A stretch of 64,000 nt of DNA, from assembly GCA_046533095.1 (NCBI GenBank), contig JAJQRA010000030.1, forward strand, positions 1-64,000, written 5' to 3'. This stretch comes from ZAX-1 sp046533095 (GTDB lineage: Bacteria > Bacillota > Clostridia > Lachnospirales > Lachnospiraceae). The notes under the pieces were generated by a model. That model searched no databases and was not told where the DNA came from. It worked only from the letters and a program-made list of their open reading frames with translations. Both the position numbers and the translations under genes were made by a program. Within the stretch, counting starts at the first letter, position 1; every line of letters begins with the position of its first letter. Below are positions 24,531 through 33,036 of this stretch, one piece after another.

Positions 24531-25290
24531 AATTTACAAAATTATAACATATAAATAATGTATCTCTTTGATAAAGATTTGTCAATATATTATTGCCTTG
24601 AGTTTCTGTTCTTTTATCCACAACTGCTTGTTTTCTATTCTATAGTTATAAACAACTTTCAAAAATCGCTTAAAATATAAGGAATCCTTTTTCTGCTTGT
24701 AGTAAAATTAAGTTGAGAGACAAAATTCCAATGAAACAAAAAGAAAGAGGATGTTGTCAAAGCAAGCAATCATTCATTCATTATCAGCCATAATCTTTAC
24801 CCCCCCTATTTCTTTTTATGCCTTATAGCAACATTCATAATTTGCATTGACGTTCATTATAGTATACGAACTCCCTTAAAGCCTATATTCAATTTTAAAC
24901 AATTGCGCCAAAAGGAATGATAAGCTGATATGGATAGATGGCGCGTAATATTGTATGGTGCTGCTTCAAAGAAAAAATATTTAAGCAGCGATTACGCTTC
25001 ATCTTTTAGGTTGTTGTTTTCAATAGCTTCATTTATTGCGCGATTCACAAATAAGCTTTGTCGCTGCAATGTTTACGCTACAAGCGAATTAATATGCAAC
25101 ATAAAGCGGTTTGAAGAACCAGAAATTTGTGATACAAAAGGTTTGAAAAAATCTTTCACCTATGATAAGATTGTATCATACTAATTGCCAAATATTACAA
25201 AGAGCAAAAGATAATATTGTCTATAAATTGAAGCGCAATAGGAAGCAGAAACCAGAAAAATCAACATGAAAATCGCAGGAGGATTTACGA
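24531..25290. other. Long spacer upstream of glycogen phosphorylase, no gene seen
   Basis: About 760 bases. An 84-codon frame at 24930-25184 has no ribosome binding site and unusual composition, and is judged spurious. TTGCAT...TATACG near 24850-24875 could be a weak promoter. Only AGGAGG ahead of ATG 25291 is convincing. No riboswitch is recognised. Confidence 0.4.
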
Positions 25291-27714
25291 ATGAGCGTAA
25301 AAGAGCAACTACAAAAACAATGTGGGAAAGAAATTTCATTATGTAGCAATGAGGAGCTTTATTATGGATTGCTGTCTGTTGTAAAAGATTTAGTGGCAAA
25401 GAAGGTGTATGCTAGTGAGGACAATAGACAAAGCGTATCCCTGCAAAACGAAGATACGGACAATGTAAAAAAAGCTGCATCTACACAAAAGGAAGATGGG
25501 AAAACGCTAGAAGAAGCTGCACCTACACAAAACGAAGATAAAGAAACGCTGGAAAAAACCGCATCTATACAATCGAAAGGGAGCAAGAAAAAAGTCTACT
25601 ATATTTCGGCAGAATTTTTAATCGGCAAGCTGCTATCGAACAATTTAATTAATTTAGGAATTTATAAAGAGGTGGAAGAGCTTCTTTCCGCTTGCGGAAA
25701 AGATATTTCACTGATAGAAGAAATAGAGCCGGAGCCATCCTTAGGAAACGGTGGACTTGGGCGTTTGGCGGCGTGTTTCTTGGATTCGATAGCGACACTC
25801 GGACTAAATGGATCGGGAATAGGGCTTAACTATCATTTCGGGCTTTTCTTACAGACATTTAAAAACCAGTTGCAAATAGAAAATAAAAATGCGTGGATAC
25901 AGCAAAAAAGCTGGCTACATAAAACGAATGTGACCTATCCGATTTCCTTTGGAGGGTTTACGGTTTCTTCGCGCATGTATGATTTGGATGTTACAGGCTA
26001 TCAGAATCGGACAAATAAACTCCATTTATTTGACATTGAATCAATAGATGAAACAATCGTAAAAGAGGGGATTTCTTTTGACAAAGCAGATATTGAAAAA
26101 AATTTAACCCTGTTTTTATATCCCGATGACAGCGATGATGCAGGCCGAATGCTACGCATTTTTCAGCAGTATTTTATGGTGAGCAATGGAGCAAGGCTTA
26201 TTTTAGAAGAGTGTGAAGCGAAAGGGTGTACCCTGTATGATTTGCCGGATTATGCGGCGATTCAGATAAACGATACGCATCCTAGTATGGTAATTCCGGA
26301 ACTCATTCGCCTGCTGATGGAAAAGGGCATTCGCATGAATGATGCAATCGAAATTGTTTCAAAGACCTGTGCCTATACAAACCACACCATCTTAGCGGAG
26401 GCGCTTGAAACATGGCCAATGGAATATTTAAATAAAGTAGTCCCACAGCTTATGCCGATTATTCGGGAATTGGATACGATTGTAAGGGATAAATTCGAAG
26501 ATAAAAGCGTAGCAATTATAGACGAAGATAACCGCGTGCATATGGCACATATGGACATTCATTACGGACATAGCGTAAACGGCGTTGCATATCTACATAC
26601 TGAAATTTTAAAGAAAAATGAGCTAAATAATTTTTACAGGATATATCGTGAAAAATTCAACAACAAGACAAATGGAATTACATTCCGCAGGTGGCTTATG
26701 CACTGCAACCATGGATTGAGCGGATATCTGGATTTCCTAATTGGAACAGAGTGGCATCAAGATGCAGAGGAACTGAAAAGACTGGTAAATTATGCAAATA
26801 CACAGGAAGTGCTTGATAAATTCCTTGAAATTAAATCAGAAAACAAGAAAAATCTTGCAACATTCCTAAAAGCGACACAGGGAATTGAGATCGATCCGAA
26901 TTCCGTATTTGATATTCAAGTGAAGCGTTTACATGAATATAAGCGTCAGCAGATGAATGCATTATATGTGATTCATAAATATCTAGAAATCAAGGGTGGA
27001 ACACTGCCTGAAACACCGATTACGGTTATATTTGGGGCAAAGGCGGCACCCGCCTATATCATAGCGAAAGACATCATACATTTGATTTTATGCTTACAGG
27101 AATTAATCAACAAGGATCCTGCGGTAAGCCCCTATTTAAAAGTTGTAATGGTGGAAAACTATAATGTTACAAAAGCTGAAAAACTAATCCCTGCCTGCGA
27201 TATTTCAGAACAGATATCCTTAGCCTCGAAAGAAGCCAGTGGTACCGGGAATATGAAATTTATGTTAAATGGTGCGGTTACGCTTGGCACAATGGATGGA
27301 GCAAATGTTGAGATTGCAGAGCTTGTCGGGAAAGAAAACATCTATATTTTCGGGGAGAGTTCCGATACTGTCATTGAACACTATGAGAAGGCAGATTATA
27401 AATCAAAGGAATATTATGAGAAAGATCAGCAGATCAAAGAAGCCGTTGACTTCATTGTAGGCAAACAGCTGCTTGCCATTGGGCAAAAAGAAAATTTGGA
27501 GCGGCTATACAAGGAGCTGCTAAGCAAAGACTGGTTTATGACTTTGCTTGATTTTAAATCCTATAAAGCGAAAAAAGAAGAGGCTTTAAAAGATTATAAA
27601 AACCGGAATGACTGGGCAAGGAAAATGCTGATGAATACGGCAAATGCTGGATTCTTCTCGTCAGATCGTACCATAAAGGAATACAATCGGGATATCTGGA
27701 AACTGGAGGGATGA
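25291..27714 (+). CDS. glgP: Glycogen/starch phosphorylase with a repeat insertion
   Basis: An 807-residue GT35 enzyme releasing glucose-1-phosphate from alpha-1,4-glucan ends. Features: KKVYYISAEFLIGKLLSNNL, EPSLGNGGLGRLAACFLDS (about 149-167), the central NDTHPSMVIPELIR, and the pyridoxal-phosphate lysine in ASGTGNMKFMLNGA near the C-terminus. Unusually, residues 53-94 hold three copies of a 14-residue Glu/Lys-rich unit (NEDKETLEKTASIQ) between the N-terminal helix and VYYISAEF. Homologues pass directly between these, so it is an in-frame expansion in a surface loop. The core is intact. The start has AGGAGG nine bases upstream. The next gene follows within six bases. Confidence 0.93.
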   Translation: MSVKEQLQKQCGKEISLCSNEELYYGLLSVVKDLVAKKVYASEDNRQSVSLQNEDTDNVKKAASTQKEDGKTLEEAAPTQNEDKETLEKTASIQSKGSKKKVYYISAEFLIGKLLSNNLINLGIYKEVEELLSACGKDISLIEEIEPEPSLGNGGLGRLAACFLDSIATLGLNGSGIGLNYHFGLFLQTFKNQLQIENKNAWIQQKSWLHKTNVTYPISFGGFTVSSRMYDLDVTGYQNRTNKLHLFDIESIDETIVKEGISFDKADIEKNLTLFLYPDDSDDAGRMLRIFQQYFMVSNGARLILEECEAKGCTLYDLPDYAAIQINDTHPSMVIPELIRLLMEKGIRMNDAIEIVSKTCAYTNHTILAEALETWPMEYLNKVVPQLMPIIRELDTIVRDKFEDKSVAIIDEDNRVHMAHMDIHYGHSVNGVAYLHTEILKKNELNNFYRIYREKFNNKTNGITFRRWLMHCNHGLSGYLDFLIGTEWHQDAEELKRLVNYANTQEVLDKFLEIKSENKKNLATFLKATQGIEIDPNSVFDIQVKRLHEYKRQQMNALYVIHKYLEIKGGTLPETPITVIFGAKAAPAYIIAKDIIHLILCLQELINKDPAVSPYLKVVMVENYNVTKAEKLIPACDISEQISLASKEASGTGNMKFMLNGAVTLGTMDGANVEIAELVGKENIYIFGESSDTVIEHYEKADYKSKEYYEKDQQIKEAVDFIVGKQLLAIGQKENLERLYKELLSKDWFMTLLDFKSYKAKKEEALKDYKNRNDWARKMLMNTANAGFFSSDRTIKEYNRDIWKLEG

Positions 27715-27720
27715 AATAAA

Positions 27721-28173
27721 ATGAGGAGAACAGATAGAGAACAAGATAGAGAATTTGCACTCGAAATGATAAAGACTTGCGAGTATGCTACGCTTGCTAC
27801 GGTTAATCCTGACAAAACGCCGTACTGCATCCCCGTTTCACCGATTTTAATTGAAGAAACCCTTTATTTTCATGGTGCGACAGAGGGAAAAAAACTTGAG
27901 AATATCAAAGCGAATCAAGATGTTTGTATTAGCTGTGTACGTCATACAAAATTGATTCCTGAAAAATTCACGACAGAATATGAAAGTGCGGTTGCCACAG
28001 GAAAATGCCATATTGTGACGGATGAAAACGAAAAAATTATAGTTTTGCGGGCACTATGCGAAAAGTATGCACCTACAAATATGGGTAAGTTTAACCATGC
28101 AATAGAAAATATGCTAGGGAAAACCTGTGTCTGCAAAATAGAAATGGAACAGATTACAGGCAAAGCAAACTAG
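27721..28173 (+). CDS. Pyridoxamine 5'-phosphate oxidase-fold protein (Nim-like)
   Basis: A 150-residue split-barrel FMN-binding protein. The opening REFALEMIKTCEYATLATVN and PYCIPVSPILIEETLYFHGA followed by GKKLENIKAN match the family that includes NimA-type nitroimidazole-resistance proteins and many uncharacterised oxidoreductases. It starts six bases after the glgP stop, and its likely Shine-Dalgarno GGAGGG lies inside the end of glgP, so it is probably co-transcribed. There is no functional link to glycogen use that I can name. Drug resistance should not be assumed from the fold. Confidence 0.8.
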   Translation: MRRTDREQDREFALEMIKTCEYATLATVNPDKTPYCIPVSPILIEETLYFHGATEGKKLENIKANQDVCISCVRHTKLIPEKFTTEYESAVATGKCHIVTDENEKIIVLRALCEKYAPTNMGKFNHAIENMLGKTCVCKIEMEQITGKAN

Positions 28174-28245
28174 GTATCAAAATTGGATTTTGGGAAAAAC
28201 AACATTAGAAATATGTTATGATTGTCAATTTTCTTTAAGTTTAAT

Positions 28246-28274
28246 TTGCCATTTCCACTCAAATGTGCTATGAT
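28246..28274 (+). promoter_or_regulatory. Promoter in the spacer before the glycosyltransferase
   Basis: TTGCCA (28246-28251), 17 bases, TATGAT (28269-28274). The predicted transcript would start near 28281 and run through the dispersed element and hairpins at 28400-28530. It is nearly 400 bases from the next gene, which suggests an independent RNA. Confidence 0.6.
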
Positions 28275-28344
28275 ATACGTATCGTTATTGACCGAAATAT
28301 TAAATTTATAGTAATTTTAAATAAAATAGTTGCTGCCAATAGAA

Positions 28345-28535
28345 TAGTGATTCAGTCCCCTAGAAACGAGAAGTGCTTTGCGTAGCAAAACCCGAGAATT
28401 TATATTTTATATTATAGGAAAGTGCTCCTATAATATAAAAACCCCTCCGGGAGGATCGCACTGCAGCGTATGAGGAAGTTGTTGCTGACGCAACCGCCGC
28501 AGGCGGAGAATCCTGCGAGCAGGATTCTTTATTCT
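28345..28535 (+). ncRNA. Hairpin-rich transcribed spacer with terminator (candidate RNA)
   Basis: It begins with a left half of the dispersed element (28345-28400). Then comes TTATATTATAGGA...TCCTATAATATAA (about 28404-28439), a 13-bp perfect stem, then CCTCC/GGAGG and CCGCC/GGCGG hairpins. It ends with GAATCCTGC/GCAGGATTC (28508-28527) followed by TTTATT, a terminator shape. No family is recognised. Confidence 0.4.
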
Positions 28536-28669
28536 AGATACAATTAATAAATGAAATTTATTTATGTGTTGAGTGTATTTTTTGAGTTACTTATATTTCA
28601 AAATTTTCGTTATATATGGTGATTTTTGACTCAATGGAAAGTAGCCGATAGGTGGAAAGAGAGACAAAG

Positions 28670-29896
28670 ATGACGCAGAAGATACGAAAAATTGGAATCG
28701 GTTTTATTACTGGTAGGAAAAGCTTTCGAGATGTGCTTGCTACCTATCTAAACAGTTGGGGCGGTGCGCTTGCTGTAGGCGGGTGCATCGATCTGAGCCT
28801 GTTTGTGGCCTATGACTTGGCCTACAACAATACTAGTCGTAGCGATTACACCAATATCAATATCGAACTTCGTGAAATGTTGTCTGATATCCATTTTATA
28901 GACCGTAATTCTTTACAAATAGAGATGAAGTCACTTGTTGAAAAGGGTACCCTTACAGAGCAGGAGGCTTCTCTTTTTTTTGAAAGGGGCTATGCAGGAA
29001 AACGGAATGCAATTATGTACACGGCTGTAAAGCAGGGAATCGATGTCATGCTCTTTCTTGACGACGACGAGTATCCTCTATCCGTGCAGAAACAAGATGG
29101 CATTGAACAGTGGACCGGACAGCAGGTACTTGACACACATTTAAAACATATAGATGATGCCTACATTACGAATGGGTATCATTGCGGATATATTTCTTCC
29201 ATTCCGAACATAGACTTTAATGATGTGCTGGCAGAACAGGATTTCCGGAAGTTTATTGGAGCCATAAGCAATGACGTTATTAATTGGGAAAGTATACAGA
29301 CGCTTATGAAAAGTGGGAATATTTCTTATGCAGACCCCGCTTGCCTAAATGGCAAAGCCACGCAGGTGCCACAGGTAAATGGTTCTAAATTCATCACTGG
29401 CTCGAACCTTTGCATCAATCTAAAGCAGCCGATGGAGGTTTCTCCATTCTACAATCCCCCGGATGCCCGAGGGGAAGATACGTTTTTAGCTACTTGCTTG
29501 ACCGATAAACGTGTTTTACGAGTACCTACCTATACGTTCCATGACGGATTTTCTTTGTATACGTCATTATTGCTTGGCGTCTTGCCACAACGGTTGAAAC
29601 ACGTTTCCGGGAATACGAAAAAGATTGCGAACCGATTTTACAATACTTGCATCGGATGGATCAGGTATAAGCCACTTTTGCTCTATATTACCCAAAGAGA
29701 AAATTACCATGATCAAATTGCACAGATTAGGGTCAATTTAAACGAAACGCTTCCGAAATTAAGTGAATATTTTAAAAATCCTAAATTTATGAAAATTGCA
29801 GATGAGCTTAATAAATATGACAAAAACGTAGAACTGCACCACAAAGCAATGATTCAAATACAGGGAATATGGATAAAACTGGTGAGAGATTTGTAG
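28670..29896 (+). CDS. Putative GT-A-type glycosyltransferase
   Basis: A 408-residue protein. MLFLDDDEYPL (about residues 126-136) resembles the metal-binding D-x-D motif of GT-A glycosyltransferases, and ARGEDTFLATCL (about 262-273) resembles the later E-D motif. The N-terminal IRKIGIGFITGR and RNAIMYTAVKQGIDV fit a nucleotide-sugar-binding fold. No membrane segment is apparent. Exact sugar and acceptor are unknown. ATG 28670 is preferred over GTG 28652, with a weak AGAGAG upstream. mutY follows after its own promoter. Galactofuranose genes lie a few kilobases on. Confidence 0.6.
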   Translation: MTQKIRKIGIGFITGRKSFRDVLATYLNSWGGALAVGGCIDLSLFVAYDLAYNNTSRSDYTNINIELREMLSDIHFIDRNSLQIEMKSLVEKGTLTEQEASLFFERGYAGKRNAIMYTAVKQGIDVMLFLDDDEYPLSVQKQDGIEQWTGQQVLDTHLKHIDDAYITNGYHCGYISSIPNIDFNDVLAEQDFRKFIGAISNDVINWESIQTLMKSGNISYADPACLNGKATQVPQVNGSKFITGSNLCINLKQPMEVSPFYNPPDARGEDTFLATCLTDKRVLRVPTYTFHDGFSLYTSLLLGVLPQRLKHVSGNTKKIANRFYNTCIGWIRYKPLLLYITQRENYHDQIAQIRVNLNETLPKLSEYFKNPKFMKIADELNKYDKNVELHHKAMIQIQGIWIKLVRDL

Positions 29897-29954
29897 TCAA
29901 CAGTTCTTTCGTGTTTAAAAGTAACGTGAAGTGGTTTTATTTTGCTATTTATAG

Positions 29955-29982
29955 TTGCAATTGTGGCTTATTTTGCTATAAT
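29955..29982 (+). promoter_or_regulatory. Promoter of mutY
   Basis: TTGCAA (29955-29960), 16 bases, TATAAT (29977-29982), about 25 bases before ATG 30007. The AAGGAG ribosome binding site directly follows the predicted start, giving a very short leader. Confidence 0.65.
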
Positions 29983-30006
29983 GGAAATAATACAAGGAGC
30001 AACGAG

Positions 30007-31089
30007 ATGCTAAGCAATTTTGATTTAGGAATCATTGTAGACCCCCTAATAGAATGGTTTAAAGAAAATAAAAGAGTACTGCCATGGAGGGAAAATCCGA
30101 CCCCTTATCGTGTGTGGGTATCTGAAATTATGCTACAGCAGACGAGGGTAGAGGCGGTAAAACCATTTTTCGAGCGCTTTATCGTTGCACTGCCTGATAT
30201 TGCGTCATTGGCAGAATGCGATGAAAAAGTGCTATTAAAGCTATGGGAAGGGTTAGGATATTATAATCGGGTAAGAAATATGCAGACGGCCGCGCAATCG
30301 GTGATGGAACAATACGATGGAATACTTCCGGCAGATTATGGGGAACTATTAAAATTAAAAGGGATCGGGAGCTATACCGCAGGCGCAATTGCTTCCATTG
30401 CCTATCATATACCTGTCCCGGCGGTAGACGGCAATGTATTGCGTGTGATATCCCGCGTGTGTGCAGATGACTCGGATATCATGAAACAATCCGTAAAATC
30501 GGCTGTAGAACAATCGCTGCTGCATAGTATGCCAAAAACCTGTGCCAATCTATTTAATCAAGCGTTAATGGAACTAGGGGCTATGGTATGTGTACCAAAT
30601 GGCGTACCCTTATGTGAAACATGTCCTTTAAAATTTTTTTGCGAGGCACAGATACAAAATATACAAATGCAATTTCCGGTGAAAAGCAAAGCCAAGGCAA
30701 GACGTATCGAAGAACGGACGGTTTTTGTGATTCGCGAAGGGGATAAAATCGTTTTAAACAAACGCCCAAAAAAGGGATTGCTGGCAGGACTGTATGAGTT
30801 TCCGAATATAGAGGGGCATTTAACGGAAAAGGAAGCATTAGAGTGGATAAAAGCACAGAACTTACAGCCAATGCGAATACAGCCACTAAAAGCGTCCAAA
30901 CATATTTTCTCCCATATTGAATGGCATATGATTGGCTATGTGGTGCGCGTCGATGAATTAGCGAAAGACGATGCGGGATTGCTTTTTGTCGATGTAAATG
31001 AATCTGAAACGAATTATCCGATTCCTGCCGTATTTCTTGCATACACAAAATATATGAATATCCGTTTGGGGAATGAGCGATTTTTATAA
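30007..31089 (+). CDS. mutY: A/G-specific adenine glycosylase
   Basis: A 360-residue base-excision repair enzyme that removes adenine mispaired with 8-oxoguanine. Visible are LPWRENPTPYRVWVSEIMLQ with the catalytic Glu (about residue 40), the helix-hairpin-helix LKGIGSYTAGAIAS (about 115-128), and PAVDGNVLRV with the catalytic Asp. The four iron-sulfur cysteines lie between CVPNG and CPLKFFC (spacing C-x6-C-x2-C-x5-C). A C-terminal NUDIX-like domain for 8-oxoG recognition follows. ATG 30007 is chosen over a longer upstream frame because AAGGAGC and a promoter sit directly ahead. It pairs functionally with ung and polA elsewhere in the window. Confidence 0.95.
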   Translation: MLSNFDLGIIVDPLIEWFKENKRVLPWRENPTPYRVWVSEIMLQQTRVEAVKPFFERFIVALPDIASLAECDEKVLLKLWEGLGYYNRVRNMQTAAQSVMEQYDGILPADYGELLKLKGIGSYTAGAIASIAYHIPVPAVDGNVLRVISRVCADDSDIMKQSVKSAVEQSLLHSMPKTCANLFNQALMELGAMVCVPNGVPLCETCPLKFFCEAQIQNIQMQFPVKSKAKARRIEERTVFVIREGDKIVLNKRPKKGLLAGLYEFPNIEGHLTEKEALEWIKAQNLQPMRIQPLKASKHIFSHIEWHMIGYVVRVDELAKDDAGLLFVDVNESETNYPIPAVFLAYTKYMNIRLGNERFL

Positions 31090-31110
31090 GGTGTGCAATG
31101 AAAATAAAAA

Positions 31111-31127
31111 CCGGTGCATTGCACCGG
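31111..31127. terminator. Terminator after mutY
   Basis: CCGGTGC-ATT-GCACCGG (7-bp GC-rich stem, three-base loop), preceded by AAAATAAAAA and followed by CTCTT. The T-run is weak on the plus strand; the A-run upstream would give a stronger one for minus-strand transcription. Confidence 0.7.
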
Positions 31128-31403
31128 CTCTTAAAAAAGGAAAAGATTGTTTGTATGAAAAAGTGAAGTAATCACGTGTTGCAGGGAGGAACCTTGCCTA
31201 GCGCAAGGCTATGAAAAAAATATTTAAATGTTGTAATTGTCCTATTGAATGAATCATGTTGTTTTACTTGATAAATTCAGTATAGTCTGAATTTATGTCA
31301 ATCGTATGTGCATATTATTATAATTTTGTAAATAATATATGAACAAAAAAACAATGTCGAATATGGATTGAAGGAATCATTTTATTGAGGGGGATTTTAT
31401 TAA
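31128..31403 (+). promoter_or_regulatory. Spacer and promoter region of the HD-GYP gene, with an inverted repeat
   Basis: TATAGT (31281-31286) is flanked exactly by ATAAATTCAG (31271-31280) and CTGAATTTAT (31287-31296), a perfect 10-bp inverted repeat. TTGTTT stands about 16 bases before TATAGT. The repeat centred on the -10 element could be an operator. The rest of the spacer is AT-rich with no gene. Confidence 0.5.
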
Positions 31404-32519
31404 ATGAATAAAATACGTACGGCAATACTGATTGTTGATGATAATATTGCCAACTTAAGGATTGCCAAAAACGCATTGTCGGACATTTATGATGTTTATA
31501 CGATGCCATCCGCAAGCAAAATGTTCGAGTTTTTAGAAAGCAATATGCCGGACATGATTCTGCTTGATATCGATATGCCACAGATGGACGGCTACGAAGC
31601 AATCAAAATTTTAAAGGCAAACCCAAAAAGGCAGGCTATCCCTGTCATATTCCTAACCGGGAAAAGCGATTCACAAAGTGAGATTGAAGGGTTGAGCATG
31701 GGTGCCATTGACTATATTTCAAAACCATTCATGCCACCGCTTTTGCGTAAGCGGATTGAAGTACATCTCATGGTGGAAGCCCAAAAGCAAATGCTTGAGG
31801 AACAGACGAAAACTTTGGAGCAGCAGCGGATAGAACTGCAGAACTTTAATGAAAACCTACAAAAGATGGTTGAGGAAAAGACTGGAAGGGTGCTTGAACT
31901 GCAAAGTGCAATTCTTAAGACAGTGGCGGACTTAGTAGAAAGCCGCGACGACATCACAGGGGGGCATGTTGAACGTACGCAAAAAGGGGTTGAGGTATTG
32001 GTGAACGCCTTGCAGGACTCATGCCACTACGCAGAACAGGCAAAAGAGTGGGACATGGATTTGCTTCTACAGTCATCGCAATTGCATGATGTCGGTAAAA
32101 TCGCAATCAGCGATGAGATTTTACTAAAGCCCGGAAAGCTTACAAAGGAAGAGTTTGACGAAATGAAGAAGCACACGACGTTCGGCGTCCAAATCGTTGA
32201 AAAAATTATGGATGCCACATCGGAAAGCGACTTTTTAAAGTACGCTAAAATTTTTGCGGGGACGCACCATGAAAAATGGGACGGTTCCGGCTATCCATAT
32301 GGCATGAAGGGCGAAGATATCCCATTACAGGGCAGGCTTATGGCTATCGCCGATGTTTATGATGCCCTGACCTCTGAACGCCCCTATAAAAAAGCGTTTT
32401 CACACGAAGAAGCATTACAGATTATTATAGAAAGCAAAGGAACGCATTTTGACCCTGTACTGACGGATGTATTCGAGAAAGTGGCTGACCAGTTTAAGTG
32501 CATTAAAAGAACGGATTGA
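31404..32519 (+). CDS. Response regulator with HD-GYP domain (predicted c-di-GMP phosphodiesterase)
   Basis: A 371-residue two-domain protein. The N-terminal receiver domain has IVDDN, the phosphoacceptor Asp in MILLDIDMPQMDGYEA (about residue 51) and the lysine in DYISKPFMPP. A coiled-coil linker (about 125-165, Gln/Glu-rich) joins it to the HD-GYP domain: LHDVGKIAISDEILLKPG (about 228-245), HHEKWDGSGYPYG (about 291-303) and IADVYDALTSERPYKK. All HD-GYP metal-binding and signature residues are present, so it is likely an active cyclic-di-GMP hydrolase switched by phosphorylation. No histidine kinase is adjacent. GAGGGGG precedes ATG 31404, and a terminator follows. Confidence 0.92.
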   Translation: MNKIRTAILIVDDNIANLRIAKNALSDIYDVYTMPSASKMFEFLESNMPDMILLDIDMPQMDGYEAIKILKANPKRQAIPVIFLTGKSDSQSEIEGLSMGAIDYISKPFMPPLLRKRIEVHLMVEAQKQMLEEQTKTLEQQRIELQNFNENLQKMVEEKTGRVLELQSAILKTVADLVESRDDITGGHVERTQKGVEVLVNALQDSCHYAEQAKEWDMDLLLQSSQLHDVGKIAISDEILLKPGKLTKEEFDEMKKHTTFGVQIVEKIMDATSESDFLKYAKIFAGTHHEKWDGSGYPYGMKGEDIPLQGRLMAIADVYDALTSERPYKKAFSHEEALQIIIESKGTHFDPVLTDVFEKVADQFKCIKRTD

Positions 32520-32580
32520 TGAACGTAAGGAGCTGTCTAAAAACAGATCGTTTAAGCTATTTTGCAATGATTTTCTGGCT

Positions 32581-32621
32581 AAAAACAGTGAAGTTAGATA
32601 AAATTGAATTTCACTGTTTTT
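32581..32621 (+). terminator. Rho-independent terminator of the HD-GYP gene
   Basis: AAAAACAGTGAA (32581-32592) pairs with TTCACTGTTTTT (32610-32621), followed by TTATT. The 12-bp stem and T-rich end fit a terminator. The open frame at 32516-32851 crosses it and is not a gene. Confidence 0.75.
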
Positions 32622-32725
32622 TATTGCAATGCACGGGTTTTTGCTATAAAACCAGACGTAGGCACGAAGATTGTAGAAAAAAGGTTCAAAAAGAACTATT
32701 TAAAACATTCTTAAGAAAAAATCAT

Positions 32726-32754
32726 TTGGAATCTTTGGCAAAAATGTGTATAAT
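32726..32754 (+). promoter_or_regulatory. Promoter at the edge of the 32.8 kb structured element
   Basis: TTGGAA (32726-32731), 17 bases, TATAAT (32749-32754). It abuts the first hairpin of the three-hairpin element and points towards glf, about 280 bases away. Confidence 0.6.
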
Positions 32755-32848
32755 AGAGCTTATCAGAAGCTGCAACGCAGATTCTGATAAAAGGCATATT
32801 TTTTTGTGCCGTGAATCTGATGAGAGGAACAGCATTTGGTTCCTATCA
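32752..32848. ncRNA. Three-hairpin element, copy B (candidate small RNA)
   Basis: The reverse-oriented counterpart of 20555-20650. Hairpins: TTATCAGAA/TTCTGATAA with inner CTGC/GCAG (32760-32790), GGCAT/GTGCC with an all-T/A loop (32793-32810), and AGGAAC/GTTCCT (32825-32843). Relative to copy A, inner-stem TTGC/GCAA becomes CTGC/GCAG and GGAAC/GTTTC becomes GGAAC/GTTCC, so pairing is retained. An alternative pairing of ATCAGA with the later TCTGAT is also possible. Confidence 0.55.
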
Positions 32849-32873
32849 TAGATATGATAAAAAGAAACTATTT

Positions 32874-32980
32874 GGTATTCCGATCATGTGAGATGTTTTG
32901 CATAGCAAAGGCCTGACACATGGAATACTTGATTTGTCCTTTGCAAATGGATGATGAGGGAGGTACTGCTGAATCGTTGC
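32874..32980 (+). repeat. Dispersed element, copy 4, with right inverted-repeat end
   Basis: It starts GGTATTCCGATCATGTGAG, then GATGTTTTGCATAGCAAAG, and ends GGTACTGCTGAATCGTTGC (32962-32980), the reverse complement form of the element's left end. Its inner right part resembles the copy at 24321-24530. It lies just before glf, and the open frame upstream of the glf start runs through it. Confidence 0.6.
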
Positions 32981-33036
32981 TTCGAAAATACCGATACGGT
33001 AAGCCTGCAGGCAGCAGTGCAGAAATGAGGAAAGAT

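Noticed and set aside
24930..25184. 84-codon frame before glgP
   Set aside because: No Shine-Dalgarno, composition unlike neighbouring proteins, no recognisable domain.
24531..25290. Riboswitch upstream of glycogen phosphorylase
   Set aside because: No conserved riboswitch core or terminator/antiterminator pair could be recognised in the long spacer.
32516..32851. 111-codon frame after the HD-GYP gene
   Set aside because: It crosses a terminator and the three-hairpin element, has odd composition and no ribosome binding site.
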